From Palaemon carinicauda (taxonomy: Eukaryota; Arthropoda; Malacostraca; Decapoda; Palaemonidae): a stretch of 64,000 bases of DNA. The notes below the pieces were generated by a model that saw nothing but the letters and a program-made list of their open reading frames with translations, did no database searches and was not told the DNA's origin. A program made the translations under genes and the position numbers. The stretch lies in contig NC_090767.1 of assembly GCF_036898095.1 (NCBI RefSeq), forward strand, positions 24,822,570 through 24,886,569. The letters are read 5' to 3'. The number at the start of each line of letters is the position of its first letter. Position 1 is the first letter of the stretch. Below, piece after piece: positions 36,908 through 48,007 of this stretch.

Positions 36908-39661
36908 TTACCTGGGGGTAACTACGCTCCCTGCAGCTACTGTAGAAAATTTAAGGGCTTCCAAATGTTTAAGGTAGTGTTTCTTGAACACTGACGGTGA
37001 TTTCCACCCTGTATACCTGGAAAGGTCCGTAAAATTCATGTGGTGAAAAAAGTTCACCGAAGTAGCAACCGCTCTGATATCATGTGCAAGAGGAAAAGAG
37101 TCAGGGCTAGCTTGTTTAATAAAATACAAAATTTGTTGCCTGATCCCTTTAATGGTAATGGTACCGCCTTGTTCTCTAACGAATAGAGGCCCCGAGGAGT
37201 TAGAGGAGGTCCGGGATAAATAAGACCTAAGAGTAGTAACAGGGCACAGAGACGGATCTTGCGTGAGGGGAACAATTTTCCAGGAGGACCATCTGTTCTG
37301 AGGGTCTTCGTTCTTAGCTAAAAAGAATTTGTTAGGTGAAAGAAGGACCTCTCCCGAAGGAAGGAACTCAATATGACCCGGGTCTCTTGACAAAGCTGCC
37401 AGTTCAGAAATTCTTGCCCCGGAAGCCAAACTCACCAAGAAAAGTGTTTTCCTGAGAAGGGGAATGTAATCACAAGAACTGTTAATGGTATCAGAAGCCA
37501 ATTTGAGTACATCATTAAGGAACCAGGTAACCGGGGTAGGACGAGTAACCGGTTTCAGTCTGGCACAGGCTTTCGGAATTGAAGCTAACAAAGAGTCGGT
37601 TAAGTCTATGTTAAAACCCACTAGGAAGATCTTTTTCAAGGCAGATTTAATAGTGGTGATAGTATTGGCTGCCAGACCTGATTCTAATAAAGTTCTAAAG
37701 AAAGTGACTGTAAGGTTCAAGTTCATACAGTGTACGTCTGAGTCTATCAAAAATTTAGCCAACTTTTTAACCGCAGAATCATATTGGCGGATGGTGGAAT
37801 CCCGTTTATCTGATTCTAGGAACAGGGTGTTTTGAGGATCGATATTGGCACCATGCATGGCCGCAAACTTCATGAAGTCCATAAAGTTAGGGCGCTCTGA
37901 ATGTTTGAGAAAGCGTACACAACGCGTGTTTGTACTATCTGAGACAGAACCGGATTGGGTATCGGGTGAGGATGTAGTCTCAACTCTCGCAGGAGAGGGT
38001 ACCAATTGCTCTAGGGCCAGTTGGGTGCGACCAAGGCTACTCGTCCCTTGAAGGATCTCAGTTTGTCTAGGACTTTCAGTAAAAGATTCACCGGGGGAAA
38101 GAGATAAATCCTTTCCCAGATGTCCCAATTCTGTGACATGGCGTCTGTGGCGTAAGCCTGAGGGTCTAGATTGGGAGCCACATATACTCTCAATTTGTGG
38201 TTGGACTCCGTGGCGAAGAGGTCCACTTGGAGACCCGGAACCCGAGAGAGAATCCACCGGAATGACTTTAGATCGAGTGACCATTCCGATTCTAGAGGGG
38301 AGGTCCGGGACAAGGCGTCTGCAACTACGTTCCGGACTCCCGCCAGGTGGACAGCTGAAAGATGCCAACGGTTCGAGGCTGCTAGGGAGAATATGGCTAC
38401 TAGAACATGGTTCAGAGGCCCTGATTTTGATCCGCCTCTGTTGAGGCAGCGGACCACCACTTCGCTGTCGAGAACCAGACGAAGGTGTTGTCTCTTGGAT
38501 GGAGCGAGACGTTTCAGGGTTAGAAGAACTGCCATGGCCTCCAGCACATTGATGTGGAATTGGCGGAATAAGGGAGACCAAAGACCTTGAACTTTCCTGA
38601 GCTGAGAATAGCCTCCCCAACCTGATAGGGATGCGTCCGTGTGAATGATTAACTTCGGAGGCGGAAATCGAAGGGGAACTGACTTTGACAGATTGTTGGC
38701 CCTTGTCCAAGGTAGAAGTCTTTCCCGGAGAATGGGAGGAAGGCGGACTTTCCTGTCCCGGAGCTTCCGGTTCGCCCTCGAACGCCAGACACGATTGATA
38801 TCTTTCAATTTTGCTTTCAGAAGTAGATCCGTCACTGAAGCAAATTGAAGGGACCCTAGGATCCTCTCTTGGAGTCGTCTGGAACTTACTTTGTCTTTGA
38901 GAAAACGTTTGGTGTTCATTGCAATCTCTAACCTCTTGGGTTTGGGAAGACACAGAGTGTGAGATATAAGATCCCATTGCAGGCCGAGCCATTGGAACTT
39001 TGATTTCGGAAGAAGACGGGACTTCTTGAAGTTGATCTGGAAGCCTAGAGATTGAAGGTATTGGATGACTCTGTGAGTGGCTTTTAGGCAATTTTGGGAG
39101 GTGTCTGACCAAATGAGCCAGTCGTCCAGATAGGCTACTACTTGAATCCCTTGATTTCTGAGTTCCTGAACAGCAACTTCTGCTAACTTTGTGAAGATCC
39201 TTGGGGCGATGTTGAGCCCGAAAGGCATCACCTTGAAGGAGTAATTTATGTTTCCAAGGCGGAAGCCTAGATACGGACGGAAGTGTCTCGCTATCGGGAC
39301 GTGATAATAGGCGTCTGTAAGATCGATAGAGGTGGTGACGGCCCCACGGGGAAGTAAGGTCCGCACCTGCGAGACGGTAAGCATTCGAAACTTGTCGCAT
39401 TGAATGGACAAGTTGAGAAGGGATAGGTCTAGAATCACTCTTCTCTTGTCCGAATCCTTCTTCGGGACACTGAACAGCCGACCCTGAAACTTCAGGTGTT
39501 TCGTTTCTTGTATGGCGTTCTTTTGTAACAGGTCCTGGACAAATTCGACTAGGTCCGGAGTGGAATGCTGATGAAATCTGTTCGGTGGAGGAGGTCCTTG
39601 AATCCAACTCCACCCCAGTCCCTTGGAGATGATACTGAAAGCCCAGGGACTGAACCTCCAT
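36908..39661 (-). CDS. DIRS-B1 tyrosine recombinase (YR) frame
   Basis: 917 open codons; the recombinase domain is about the last 298 (genomic 37804-36908). Catalytic set: Arg750 (SGARISEL), His860 and Arg863 (AHDIRAVATSV), Trp886 (YTGWKSPS), Tyr896 (FKKHYLKH). Upstream, IRQYDSAVKKLAKFL and TITTIKSALKK fit the core-binding domain. Residues 1 to about 550 overlap the RT/RNase H gene in the -1 frame, as in DIRS-A1. An ATG exists at 39661 but whether it is used is unknown. The domain is clearly diverged from DIRS-A1 YR, so the two represent separate families. Role: integration of the circular DNA copy. Confidence 0.92.
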   Translation of the reverse strand: MEVQSLGFQYHLQGTGVELDSRTSSTEQISSAFHSGPSRICPGPVTKERHTRNETPEVSGSAVQCPEEGFGQEKSDSRPIPSQLVHSMRQVSNAYRLAGADLTSPWGRHHLYRSYRRLLSRPDSETLPSVSRLPPWKHKLLLQGDAFRAQHRPKDLHKVSRSCCSGTQKSRDSSSSLSGRLAHLVRHLPKLPKSHSQSHPIPSISRLPDQLQEVPSSSEIKVPMARPAMGSYISHSVSSQTQEVRDCNEHQTFSQRQSKFQTTPREDPRVPSICFSDGSTSESKIERYQSCLAFEGEPEAPGQESPPSSHSPGKTSTLDKGQQSVKVSSPSISASEVNHSHGRIPIRLGRLFSAQESSRSLVSLIPPIPHQCAGGHGSSSNPETSRSIQETTPSSGSRQRSGGPLPQQRRIKIRASEPCSSSHILPSSLEPLASFSCPPGGSPERSCRRLVPDLPSRIGMVTRSKVIPVDSLSGSGSPSGPLRHGVQPQIESICGSQSRPSGLRHRRHVTELGHLGKDLSLSPGESFTESPRQTEILQGTSSLGRTQLALEQLVPSPARVETTSSPDTQSGSVSDSTNTRCVRFLKHSERPNFMDFMKFAAMHGANIDPQNTLFLESDKRDSTIRQYDSAVKKLAKFLIDSDVHCMNLNLTVTFFRTLLESGLAANTITTIKSALKKIFLVGFNIDLTDSLLASIPKACARLKPVTRPTPVTWFLNDVLKLASDTINSSCDYIPLLRKTLFLVSLASGARISELAALSRDPGHIEFLPSGEVLLSPNKFFLAKNEDPQNRWSSWKIVPLTQDPSLCPVTTLRSYLSRTSSNSSGPLFVREQGGTITIKGIRQQILYFIKQASPDSFPLAHDIRAVATSVNFFHHMNFTDLSRYTGWKSPSVFKKHYLKHLEALKFSTVAAGSVVTPR

Positions 39662-40089
39662 TTGTTGCGGAAGGCATAAAGCCTCCCCCCTACCCGCTGC
39701 ACCTCAGTATTGGCTTGAGGAGTTGCCTCCACGTCCGCCTCGGAAGTTCTTTCCCTTGCGAAAGAATCTACCTCTACCTCTGTTCTGGTATGAACCACGG
39801 TGGTAGCCTCTACCTCTGTTATAACCCTGGGAAGAGCCTTGAGCCTCATAAGCTTGGTTAAAGGCTGGAGAGGTGGTGGAGGCACCGGGAAGCTGGCTCT
39901 TAGGGAGCAGAACGGTGACATAGTCGTCCGAGGAAGGAGCCTGAGAGGTGGAAGGCTGTGCAGGAACAGCAGGAGATGGAGGAAGAGGCTGCCGGAAAAC
40001 GGACGAGCTACTCTGCTGTTGCCGGAACTGAGTGGAGGTATACGGGCGGAGCTTCTTCCTACCCCGGGCTTGGTAACTTGCGGGATCAT
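38011..40089 (-). CDS. DIRS-B1 reverse transcriptase / RNase H
   Basis: 692 codons. The first 130 or so residues overlap the gag C-terminus out of frame and are probably not all translated. VGGRLYAFRNKW starts at about 133. RT motifs: RRVILDLSLLN (216-226), SIDLTDAYYHVP (254-265, Asp256), FGLNIAPRIF (290-299), YLDDWLIW (320-327, Asp322/Asp323). RNase H acidic residues: Asp485 (HTDAS), Glu517 (NVLEAMA), Asp541 (LVLDSE), Asp591 (VVADALSR). The tail ends VALVAPNWP, the counterpart of LVAPLWPARE in DIRS-A1. It overlaps gag in the +1 frame and the YR frame in the -1 frame. Confidence 0.94.
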   Translation of the reverse strand: MIPQVTKPGVGRSSARIPPLSSGNSRVARPFSGSLFLHLLLFLHSLPPLRLLPRTTMSPFCSLRASFPVPPPPLQPLTKLMRLKALPRVITEVEATTVVHTRTEVEVDSFARERTSEADVEATPQANTEVQRVGGRLYAFRNKWRFSPWAFSIISKGLGWSWIQGPPPPNRFHQHSTPDLVEFVQDLLQKNAIQETKHLKFQGRLFSVPKKDSDKRRVILDLSLLNLSIQCDKFRMLTVSQVRTLLPRGAVTTSIDLTDAYYHVPIARHFRPYLGFRLGNINYSFKVMPFGLNIAPRIFTKLAEVAVQELRNQGIQVVAYLDDWLIWSDTSQNCLKATHRVIQYLQSLGFQINFKKSRLLPKSKFQWLGLQWDLISHTLCLPKPKRLEIAMNTKRFLKDKVSSRRLQERILGSLQFASVTDLLLKAKLKDINRVWRSRANRKLRDRKVRLPPILRERLLPWTRANNLSKSVPLRFPPPKLIIHTDASLSGWGGYSQLRKVQGLWSPLFRQFHINVLEAMAVLLTLKRLAPSKRQHLRLVLDSEVVVRCLNRGGSKSGPLNHVLVAIFSLAASNRWHLSAVHLAGVRNVVADALSRTSPLESEWSLDLKSFRWILSRVPGLQVDLFATESNHKLRVYVAPNLDPQAYATDAMSQNWDIWERIYLFPPVNLLLKVLDKLRSFKGRVALVAPNWP

Positions 40090-40917
40090 ATTTCCGCTTA
40101 GGAGTCAAACCCCAACGGGCTTTAAGGCTCTGATTAACTCTAGTAGCCTCTGCCAAGACTTCCTCCACAAGATCCTCAGGGAAAAGATTTGGACCCCAAC
40201 AAGAGGACCGGATAAGTTTATTCGGCTCGTGCCTAATAGTCGCCTCAGCCAGGACGTGTTTGCGGCACCTACGTTTAGCAAGAGCAAAGTCATATAAGTC
40301 AAAATATAATGACTGTAAAGTAGCCTTATTGAGAGACTTAAAGATACTCTCAGTATCATAAGTTAAGGCTATCGACTCCGTAGACGTGGCCAAGTTCAAA
40401 GTTCGACCAACACGTAGGCGGGAATCATACTCCTGTTTAATAAGGGATTCCGGGAGACGGGGAAGCCGTTCACTAAACATTACTGACGCACAGTCCGCTG
40501 TTAGTTTGCCAGAAGTAAAGGTGGTATGGACATTGTCCCAACACTCATTACCTGAAGGAAGAAGGAGGGAGATCGGATCTACCTCTCGGATGGGAGGCAA
40601 GGGCTTCTCCTCCAGAGCATATTGAAAAGCAAGCTCTGCAATCTTATTGACGCATGGAGTCACGGTGTTCTTGTCCATTAAGAACATTGTGAAAGAACTT
40701 TTATGAGGCGTCAACATGGTATTGGTACAACCTATATCATTCAGAAACCTAGCCCAAACAGATTGGGCTTGTTCCTTTGGAAAAATGACGGTCTCTTTGG
40801 GGACCTTATCCAGCCGAACCAGAGCTTCCTCAGTAAGCCTGGCATAACCATGAAATGGAAATGCGAGACCAGGAGGAAAGAATTCAAAATCCTCTAGTGG
40901 ACGAGTACCAAGACGAC
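39704..40917 (-). CDS. DIRS-B1 gag-like protein, C-terminal part
   Basis: About 404 residues visible, starting RLGTRPLEDFEFFPP right after the gap. It has a helical middle with LFPEDLVEEVLAEA (compare LFPEDLIKEI in DIRS-A1), a Gln/Ser/Pro-rich linker and an RG-rich end (NRGRGYHRGSYQNRGRGRFF) expected to bind RNA. The N-terminus is inside the N gap; DIRS-B2 exon 3, which ends just before this point, shows what is probably missing. An apparent open frame continuing through the Ns to 41530 is not real: its far end is unrelated array and LINE sequence. Confidence 0.85.
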
Positions 40918-41417
40918 NNNNNNNNNNNNNNNNNNNNNNNNNNNNNNNNNNNNNNNNNNNNNNNNNNNNNNNNNNNNNNNNNNNNNNNNNNNNNNNNNNN
41001 NNNNNNNNNNNNNNNNNNNNNNNNNNNNNNNNNNNNNNNNNNNNNNNNNNNNNNNNNNNNNNNNNNNNNNNNNNNNNNNNNNNNNNNNNNNNNNNNNNNN
41101 NNNNNNNNNNNNNNNNNNNNNNNNNNNNNNNNNNNNNNNNNNNNNNNNNNNNNNNNNNNNNNNNNNNNNNNNNNNNNNNNNNNNNNNNNNNNNNNNNNNN
41201 NNNNNNNNNNNNNNNNNNNNNNNNNNNNNNNNNNNNNNNNNNNNNNNNNNNNNNNNNNNNNNNNNNNNNNNNNNNNNNNNNNNNNNNNNNNNNNNNNNNN
41301 NNNNNNNNNNNNNNNNNNNNNNNNNNNNNNNNNNNNNNNNNNNNNNNNNNNNNNNNNNNNNNNNNNNNNNNNNNNNNNNNNNNNNNNNNNNNNNNNNNNN
41401 NNNNNNNNNNNNNNNNN
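40918..41417. other. Assembly gap, 500 N
   Basis: Exactly 500 Ns, a conventional placeholder of unknown true length. DIRS-B1 lacks its 5' end, LINE-I2 its 5' half and DIRS-C2 its 5' part around this point. Confidence 0.98.
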
Positions 41418-41497
41418 CAAGTGCTGTAGGTCGCCCGCGCGCGTGATCGTCGAGGATCATTAGCCGACGATCTTCGGACGCACGCTAACGCGTAAGC
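41418..41497. repeat. GC-rich tandem array, left remnant
   Basis: Contains GTCGCCCGCGCGCGTGATCG, TTAGCCGACGATCTTC and TAACGCGTAAGC, the same boxes in the same order as the units at 48008-48700. The array is interrupted by LINE-I1. Confidence 0.8.
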
Positions 41498-42332
41498 CCT
41501 CTTAATGAGAGAATGCCTTGATGAAGTCATTGAGCTTCAGCACGGCATTTCATTCCCGTGCTGAATCTTGGTGACGGGCAAGAGGGCTCTCGAACTTCGG
41601 GAAATTGCTCCCCCAGTTCAAATCTAAATTTCTCTCTTTCATCTTTTTCTTCTGCTTAATATTAGTTCGACCTTCTCCTAATTTTTTCAACTTTCTTTCA
41701 TCTTGCTGTCCTATCTCTATGATTATTATTTTTCTTAGTTATATATATATGTAGATGTATGCATATATATATATATATATTATTTATTTTATTTGTTCAT
41801 TTATTTATTTATCTATTTTTTTCTATTTTATTTAAATGGCGTGGATATTTCCACATTCGTTATTACTGCCTGCTTAGATGAATGGGAGAAGGGATCATGG
41901 TTGGGAGGTATTCGCATTCAAAGCTATATATGAGAGTATTGGATGATCTCAGCCATCCCAAAGATGGTTTGGACCTTTTTGGCGGAACTACTCTCAAGGG
42001 TTGGGTCATCGGAATCCAGGGGGATCCAATCCTTGAGGTGGTACTCTTGGCTTTTGGCCGGAAGCCCATCATTACAGATATGGGGAGGATGATTCCATAT
42101 TACTTTGGTCTCAGTCCTAACAGGCGGGTTTAGCTTACACCTGTGCCTCTATATCTGTTTTGATGCTATCCTTCGGGTAGGGTATGGAGTGGACCATCGG
42201 GGAAGTATACTCTCATTGTGCTGATAGTGGAGAATACAAGTTTCCTTTCCAACGTATGATACTTTCTTATAATTCTCAAGCAGGTACCCCAACAAAACAA
42301 CAACAAAAAACCTGGAAATCCCACCCTTAAAT
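41498..42332 (+). promoter_or_regulatory. LINE-I1 5' untranslated region
   Basis: No frame of note. Full-length LINEs of this type carry an internal promoter in the 5' UTR, so it should lie here, but I see no motif I can name. Confidence 0.4.
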
Positions 42333-44151
42333 ATGGACCCTTCAAATACTGACTCCCCATCCCCTGGATTTGCTGACTCCCCCCCGGCACTGTTGACGAC
42401 TTCTGCTATTGTAATTAAGGAAAACTCTGTTGACGACCTTCGAACTAAAAAGGACCACTCTACTGATGTTAAAAAATCTAGCAATTTGGGTAACACGGGG
42501 AAACTACGATTCCTTCATGTTTCCCAAATCCCATTAGAGACAAATTATGATGATATATATAGAGCATTTGAGTGCTATGGATTGATAAAGGAAATAAGGA
42601 TGAGACTTGGAGATGAAAAATGGGACTTTTGGATATCTTTTGAAAGTCATGATGAAGCGTTTAATGCCATAAGTAATATTAGTAGTATCAAAATTAACGA
42701 ATTGAACATCATGGGAGCTCTTTGTGATAAGGTCCCAAAGGAATTGGATGTGTACAAACCTGCTGATTGGTTTGAAAAAGATAGAAATGTACCCATGCCT
42801 TCACAGAGAAAACCCAAACCACCAATGTGGCTCTTAGCTGAACCTAAAGGGATGATAGGGAATTATTTTAAGATATGTAAGTTTATCCAAAAAAAAAGTA
42901 GGAACCATAGCACCTGGAGATATATCTCGTTTTGGGAAGAACAGTTATCTCATCCATGCCAAATCTTCGACTCAGTCTGCAATACTGTCTAACTTACAGA
43001 CAGGCAGTGATGAAATTACATTGAAATGAAACCTCATCTAAATTTTAGTTATGGAAGGGGAGTGGTCTTTAATAAGGACCTATACGAATTTACAGAGGAG
43101 GAGATACTTTCTATTTGTCCATTAAATGTATGGAAAGTGCATAAGGTTCCTGGAACTTCAATGATTATACTTACTTTCCAGGATGCTGATGTACCTTTCC
43201 ATATTTTTATTGAAAATGAAAGGATTAAAGTTCGGCCTTTCAAACAAAAGCCCCTGCAATGTGTTAATTGTTTTAAATTTGGACACATCCAAAGTTTGCA
43301 AAAATGGAAAAATGTGTGGTATTTGCTCCAAAACTTATCATGGAGAATGTACACTTGAGGCCAGGTGTTCAAATTGCAATTTGAATCATAAATCAACTGA
43401 TAGGAGATGCGAACTGTATAAGTTGGAGGAAGCTGCCCTAAACAAATCAAGTTTAGAACACATAAGTGTGGGACATGCAAAAAGACTGTTGAATAAATCA
43501 ACCAGCTATGCAAAGGCCTTAAAATCAAAGGTAAATTTACCACATGAGACAGCAACCCCACCTAGCACTGCCAATAATCCTAAGAAAAGAAATACAACCT
43601 CTGATAATAAAGTACTGCATGACAAGGTAATCATATTGCCTTCTGAGGCTTCGCCACAGCGTATTAAAAATGGGTCATTGCCCATTTCTGTACAGCCTTC
43701 GTCCCCCATTACCAACAATAGTACTAACCTCTCCCAGGCCATGTCCTTGCCTGATTTGATGGAGATGCCACCTGACACCAAGTTACCAGGTGCACCTGTA
43801 TTGGGGAAGGTGCAAAAACCTGGTAGCTCAAAACCTACTAATCGGAAAAGAGAGAGACCTCCATCTCTCTCACCCCCTTCCATAAGAAATATCAAAATTA
43901 CGACGTCAAATAAATATGATGATTTGTCTGTTGATATTTCTGATCTGGAAGTCAGTTTAAATAAATCGGAAATTCAAGTGGAGGTCCACCAACCTCCTCA
44001 ACAATCAGATCAAAAAGACAAAAAGAAAATCATAAATTCTAAACCCAATCTATCAAGACCCTCTTTAATAAAACCACCTAAAAATAGTGTTAGATCAAAA
44101 ACTGCTAATGGGAAGACTCCATCCAAGGGTCTACCAAATTATAAACCATAG
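42333..44151 (+). pseudogene. LINE-I1 ORF1 (gag-like), frameshifted
   Basis: Three segments in different frames: 42333-42992, 43026-43358 and about 43290-44151. The first holds an RRM-like fold (LRFLHVSQIPLE, then WDFWISFESHDEAFNAI). The second ends in a zinc knuckle start (CVNCFKFGH). The third gives two more Cys-rich fingers (CGICSKTYHGEC; CSNCNLNHKSTDRRC), then a Ser/Pro/Lys-rich tail. The first frameshift coincides with an A9 run near 42889. Expected role: binding LINE RNA in the ribonucleoprotein. Without the two lesions the protein would be about 600 residues. Confidence 0.88.
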
Positions 44152-47100
44152 TTTTTTCCTCCATTTTGCAATGGAATTGTCAGGGTTTAAGGGCCAAATA
44201 TGAAGAACTTAAGCTCCTTATTCATGAGCATTCCCCCATAATTATTTGTCTACATGAGAGCAAACTTGATCATAATACCCCTTGTCCTCGCGAATACATT
44301 AGTTATAGGACACCATATGATCACCAAGTGGGGAGCCATGGCGGAAGTCTCATATACGTTCGTCGAGATGTTCCCCAAGTTTCTCTGTCTATTCGTACAC
44401 CTCTGCAGGCAGTGGTTGTACAGATCGACATAGGGCGAAAATATACAATTTGTTCTCTGTACTTGCCTCCAAATGATAACATTTTGTATGACAACTTAGT
44501 GGAGGTGATTCAACAACTCCCTCAACCTTTTCTTTTACTTGGAGATTTGAATGGTAGACATCCTTTGTGGGGTGATGTTTTAGCAAACACGAGGGGAAAT
44601 ATCATATCATCAATTGTGGAAAATGAAGATGTGGGACTCCTTAACACAGGAGAGCCCACACACTTTCATGTCCAGACAGGTACCTTGCCATGTATTGACC
44701 TATCAATCGTAAGCTCTAATTGCCTTCTCGACTTCGATTGGAGAACATTAGATGATTGGCATACTAGTGATCACGCACCAATCATCATAAACACCAACAA
44801 TGGTCCACCTTTACAGGGATCGCCACGATGGAATCTTGACAAGGCGGACTGGGATAAATTTCGTGAGCTAAGCGAAATTGAGGGGGATGCAGGACAAGTT
44901 GATAATATCGATGATGCCATAGACTTACTGAATGGAACTCTCCATACAGCAGGAGTCAATTCAATTCCAAAAACAACAGGGTTATTCAAACGACGACCAG
45001 TCCCGTGGTGGTCTTCAGAACTAACTGCCCTGCACAGAGCCACAAGAAGATCTTTAACACGATTGCGTAGACGCAGAACTGATGAGAATTTAATTATGTA
45101 CAAGAAATGTAGAGCACAGTTCCGTCGTGCCATGAAAGAAGCAAGGCGCCAGTCATGGATGTCTTTTGTTTCCTCCATTAACAGTAGAACACCACCATCT
45201 TCTGTGTGGAGGAAAGTAAAAAAGATAGCTGGCAAATTCACCCCCAACCCACCACCAGTGTTGAAGGTGAATGGCCAGTATGTAACTGAAGCAAATGATG
45301 TTAGCAATGCCCTGGCTAATCATTTTTCAAAGTATCCAGCAAGTGTGAAGGAGCCCCTGGTCACCAGTATAGGAGCACTGAAGAAAAGAAAATTTTAAAT
45401 TTTGCAACAAGAAGGGAAGGGTCGTATAATTCTCCTTTCACTGAAAGAGAATTTGATTCCGCACTTGCTCATTGCAATGATACAGCCCCTGGACCCGATG
45501 GAATTCCATATGCAGTGATTAAACATGTACATTTTAATACAAAGCTATTTATTTTAAGTATTATTAATAGAATATGGCATGATCATAGTTACCCAAGTGT
45601 TTGAGAACTAGCCATTATTTTAGCCTTTTTAAAACCCGGTAAAGACAAGTTTTTAGCAGCAAACTATCGTCCTATTGCATTGACATCTTGTTTATGTAAA
45701 ATCATGGAGAAGATGGTCAATGCAAGGCTGATGTGGTACCTTGAAAAGAAAGGTATTTTATCACCGATTCAATGTGGATTCCGAAAAATGCACTCAACGA
45801 CTGATGTGTTGATACGACTAGAGTGTTCTATTTGTGAAGCCTTTGCTTCCAAACAGCACCATGTTACAGTATTTTTTGACCTTGAAAAGGCATATGATAC
45901 CACATGGAGATATGGTATACTTAAAACCATTCATGAATTGGGATTGAGAGGAGAGCTGCCACTATTTATTCAGGCATTTCTTTCACGTAGAGTTTTTCAA
46001 GTGAGAGTTGGGGAAACTCTATCTGAGAGTAAGTGCCAGGAAGAAGGAGTTCCTCAGGGTAGTGTGCTGAGTGTAACCCTTTTTGCACTAGCAATTAATG
46101 GGATATCCTCAGCCATTCCCCAGGATGTTCTCTCAACATTATTTGTGGATGATCTCTCAATATCATTTGCTGGCACCAGAATGGCAATGGTTGAGAGAAA
46201 AATCCAACTCTCTATTGATAAAATTATCCAGTGGGCTGACATGAATGGATTTAAGTTCTCGACAAGTAAAACTACCGTTGTCCATTTTTGTCGTATCCGG
46301 GGAGTACATCCAGACCCGGATATATACATTAAAGGTCAACGGATACCATGTGCAAGAGAAGCTAAATTTTTAGGTTTGATATTTGATTGTAGGCTGACAT
46401 GGGTTTCTCACTTAAAAGCATTAAAAGCTAAATGTGTTGAAGCTCTGAATATCTTAAAAGTATTGTCCCATACATCGTGGGGGCAGACCGCAATACTATT
46501 TTAAAATTATACAAGGCCTTGATTTTTTCCAAAATTAGTTATGGTTGTGAGGTATATTCTTCAGCCACCCCAAGCCGATTAAAAATATTAGACTCGATAC
46601 ATCATGCAGGTATTAGATTGTCTACTGGAGCTTTTAAAACCTCGCCTATCCTAAGTCTCCTTGTTGATGCTGGAGAGTTACCTCTAGACCTTTACCGAAT
46701 GTCTTCCATTCTTCGGTATTGGTTTAGATTGCAAAGACTCCCTAACTCTCCAGCTTTTCAGACTGCAAGCCTTGTAAGACACGCATCATACTTTGAGTTG
46801 CACCCAAAATCTCCTCAACCTTATGGCTTTCGGGTGAAACGATTATTAAATAGTCTGGATATAATTAGAAATAAGGTACTTCCATTCAAGGTATCATCAA
46901 CGCCTCCATGGAAGTTACCGGAGATATCTTTTTGTAAATATTTTATTGGCGATAAGAAGAATATGTCAGACATAGAAGCCAGGTCTCTTTTTAATGAACA
47001 TGTTAAAGAACATAGAGGATCAACTTTTATCTATACTGATGGCTCCAAATCTGATGCTGGCGTTGGATTTGGAGTACATAGTAATGGTTTTAATTGTAGA

Positions 47101-47853
47101 GGTGCACTTCCTCTGACCGCTTCCATATTTACTGCCGAACTGTATGGCATATTAACCGCTATTGAGAAAATAGCGTTGGAGAAGGAGGGTAATTTTACAA
47201 TTTTTAGTGATGCAAGGAGTGTCCTTCAAGCTATGGAAGTTTTTAATTCTAATAACCCTCTAGTTTTAAAGATTTTAGAATGGCTTTTCCTTATTGGACG
47301 GAGAGGTATAACAGTTCAATTTTGTTGGGTTCCAGCACATGTAGGTGTGTCCGGGAATGAGAAGGCAGATTCACTGGCTAAGGAGGCTGCATCCGAGTTG
47401 CTGCCAAGAAGGTATCCCATTCCCTGTGATGATTTCTTACCTGACATCAAGAAATTGGTTTGCAATAAATGGCAACAGCAATGGGATAGTCAAGATGGCA
47501 ATAAAATGCGAGAGATAACAAATGACATATCTCCTTGGAGGTATAATATGATGCCCAGAAAATGGGAGACGTCTCTTTGTCGTCTCCGTATTGGTCACAC
47601 TCGGTTGACACACGAGTTTCTGCTGAAGGGCCAACACCAGCCGTATTGTGACGACTGTTTAATACCTCTAACAGTAAGGCATTTGTTGACCGAATGCCCC
47701 AATTATAACAACTTAAGGAATAGATATTTGTTTGAGGCTCGAGGTGAGGGTGGCAGGTTCATCCTTGCCAAGATTCTTGGAAATGATGTGTCCTACCATG
47801 CAAGGGGCATTTTTAGATTTATTTCAGAAGCAGGTCTTCTGAAAAATATTTAA
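44145..47853 (+). pseudogene. LINE-I1 ORF2: endonuclease, RT, RNase H
   Basis: Segment 44145-45398: APE-type endonuclease with WNCQGL, HESKLD, GSHGGSLIYV, LLGDLNGRHPLWG and TSDHAPI. Segment to about 45680 (APGPDGIPYAVIKH) contains a TGA at 45602-45604 where LINE-I2 has Trp. Segment 45680-46504: RT with FFDLEKAYD, EGVPQGSVLS and LFVDDLSISF. Segment 46477-47853: connection plus RNase H (YTDGSKSDAG, FTAELYGI, FSDARS, HVGVSGNEKAD) and a C-terminal Cys/His motif (CDDC...HLLTECP). Frameshifts near 45390 and 46490. ORF1 stops at 44151, overlapping this frame by 7 nt, and the first in-frame start-like codon is TTG at 44166. Confidence 0.92.
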
Positions 47854-48007
47854 CTTCTATGACATTCAACTTTTATGATTTTAATTGAATACTCTTTAAT
47901 TTTTTATTTTATTTTATTTTTTATTTTTGTATACATAAATTAAATGTTACCGGCGTCAATGACCTCAGATGTCAGGATGCCTGAAAACTTTAAATCAATC
48001 AATCAAT

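Larger units (their letters stand above)
36149..40917 (-). mobile_element. DIRS-B1, YR retrotransposon cut by N gap
   Basis: On the minus strand: partial gag (right, ending in the gap), RT/RNase H, YR, ICR and 3' ITR (left). The 5' ITR, gag exons 1-2 and the introns expected from DIRS-B2 are not in the window. It sits in LINE-I2: LINE similarity ends at TTATT next to 36148. All visible coding frames are open, so this copy looks young. Confidence 0.9.
41498..48007 (+). mobile_element. LINE-I1, full-length non-LTR retrotransposon
   Basis: 6.5 kb bounded by the 12-bp direct repeat TAACGCGTAAGC (41486-41497 and 48008-48019). An 835-bp 5' UTR is followed by ORF1 (RNA-binding), ORF2 (endonuclease, RT, RNase H), an AT-rich 3' UTR and a (TCAA)n tail (about 47991-48007). 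An APE-type endonuclease plus a C-terminal RNase H places it in the I/Jockey group, nearer the I-like clades that keep RNase H; the exact clade is not resolved. Several frameshifts and a stop make this copy inactive. Confidence 0.9.

Noticed and set aside
40884..41530. Frames running through the N block, including a gag start at 41530
   Set aside because: Ns carry no information, and the sequence right of the gap is array and LINE 5' UTR, unrelated to DIRS gag.
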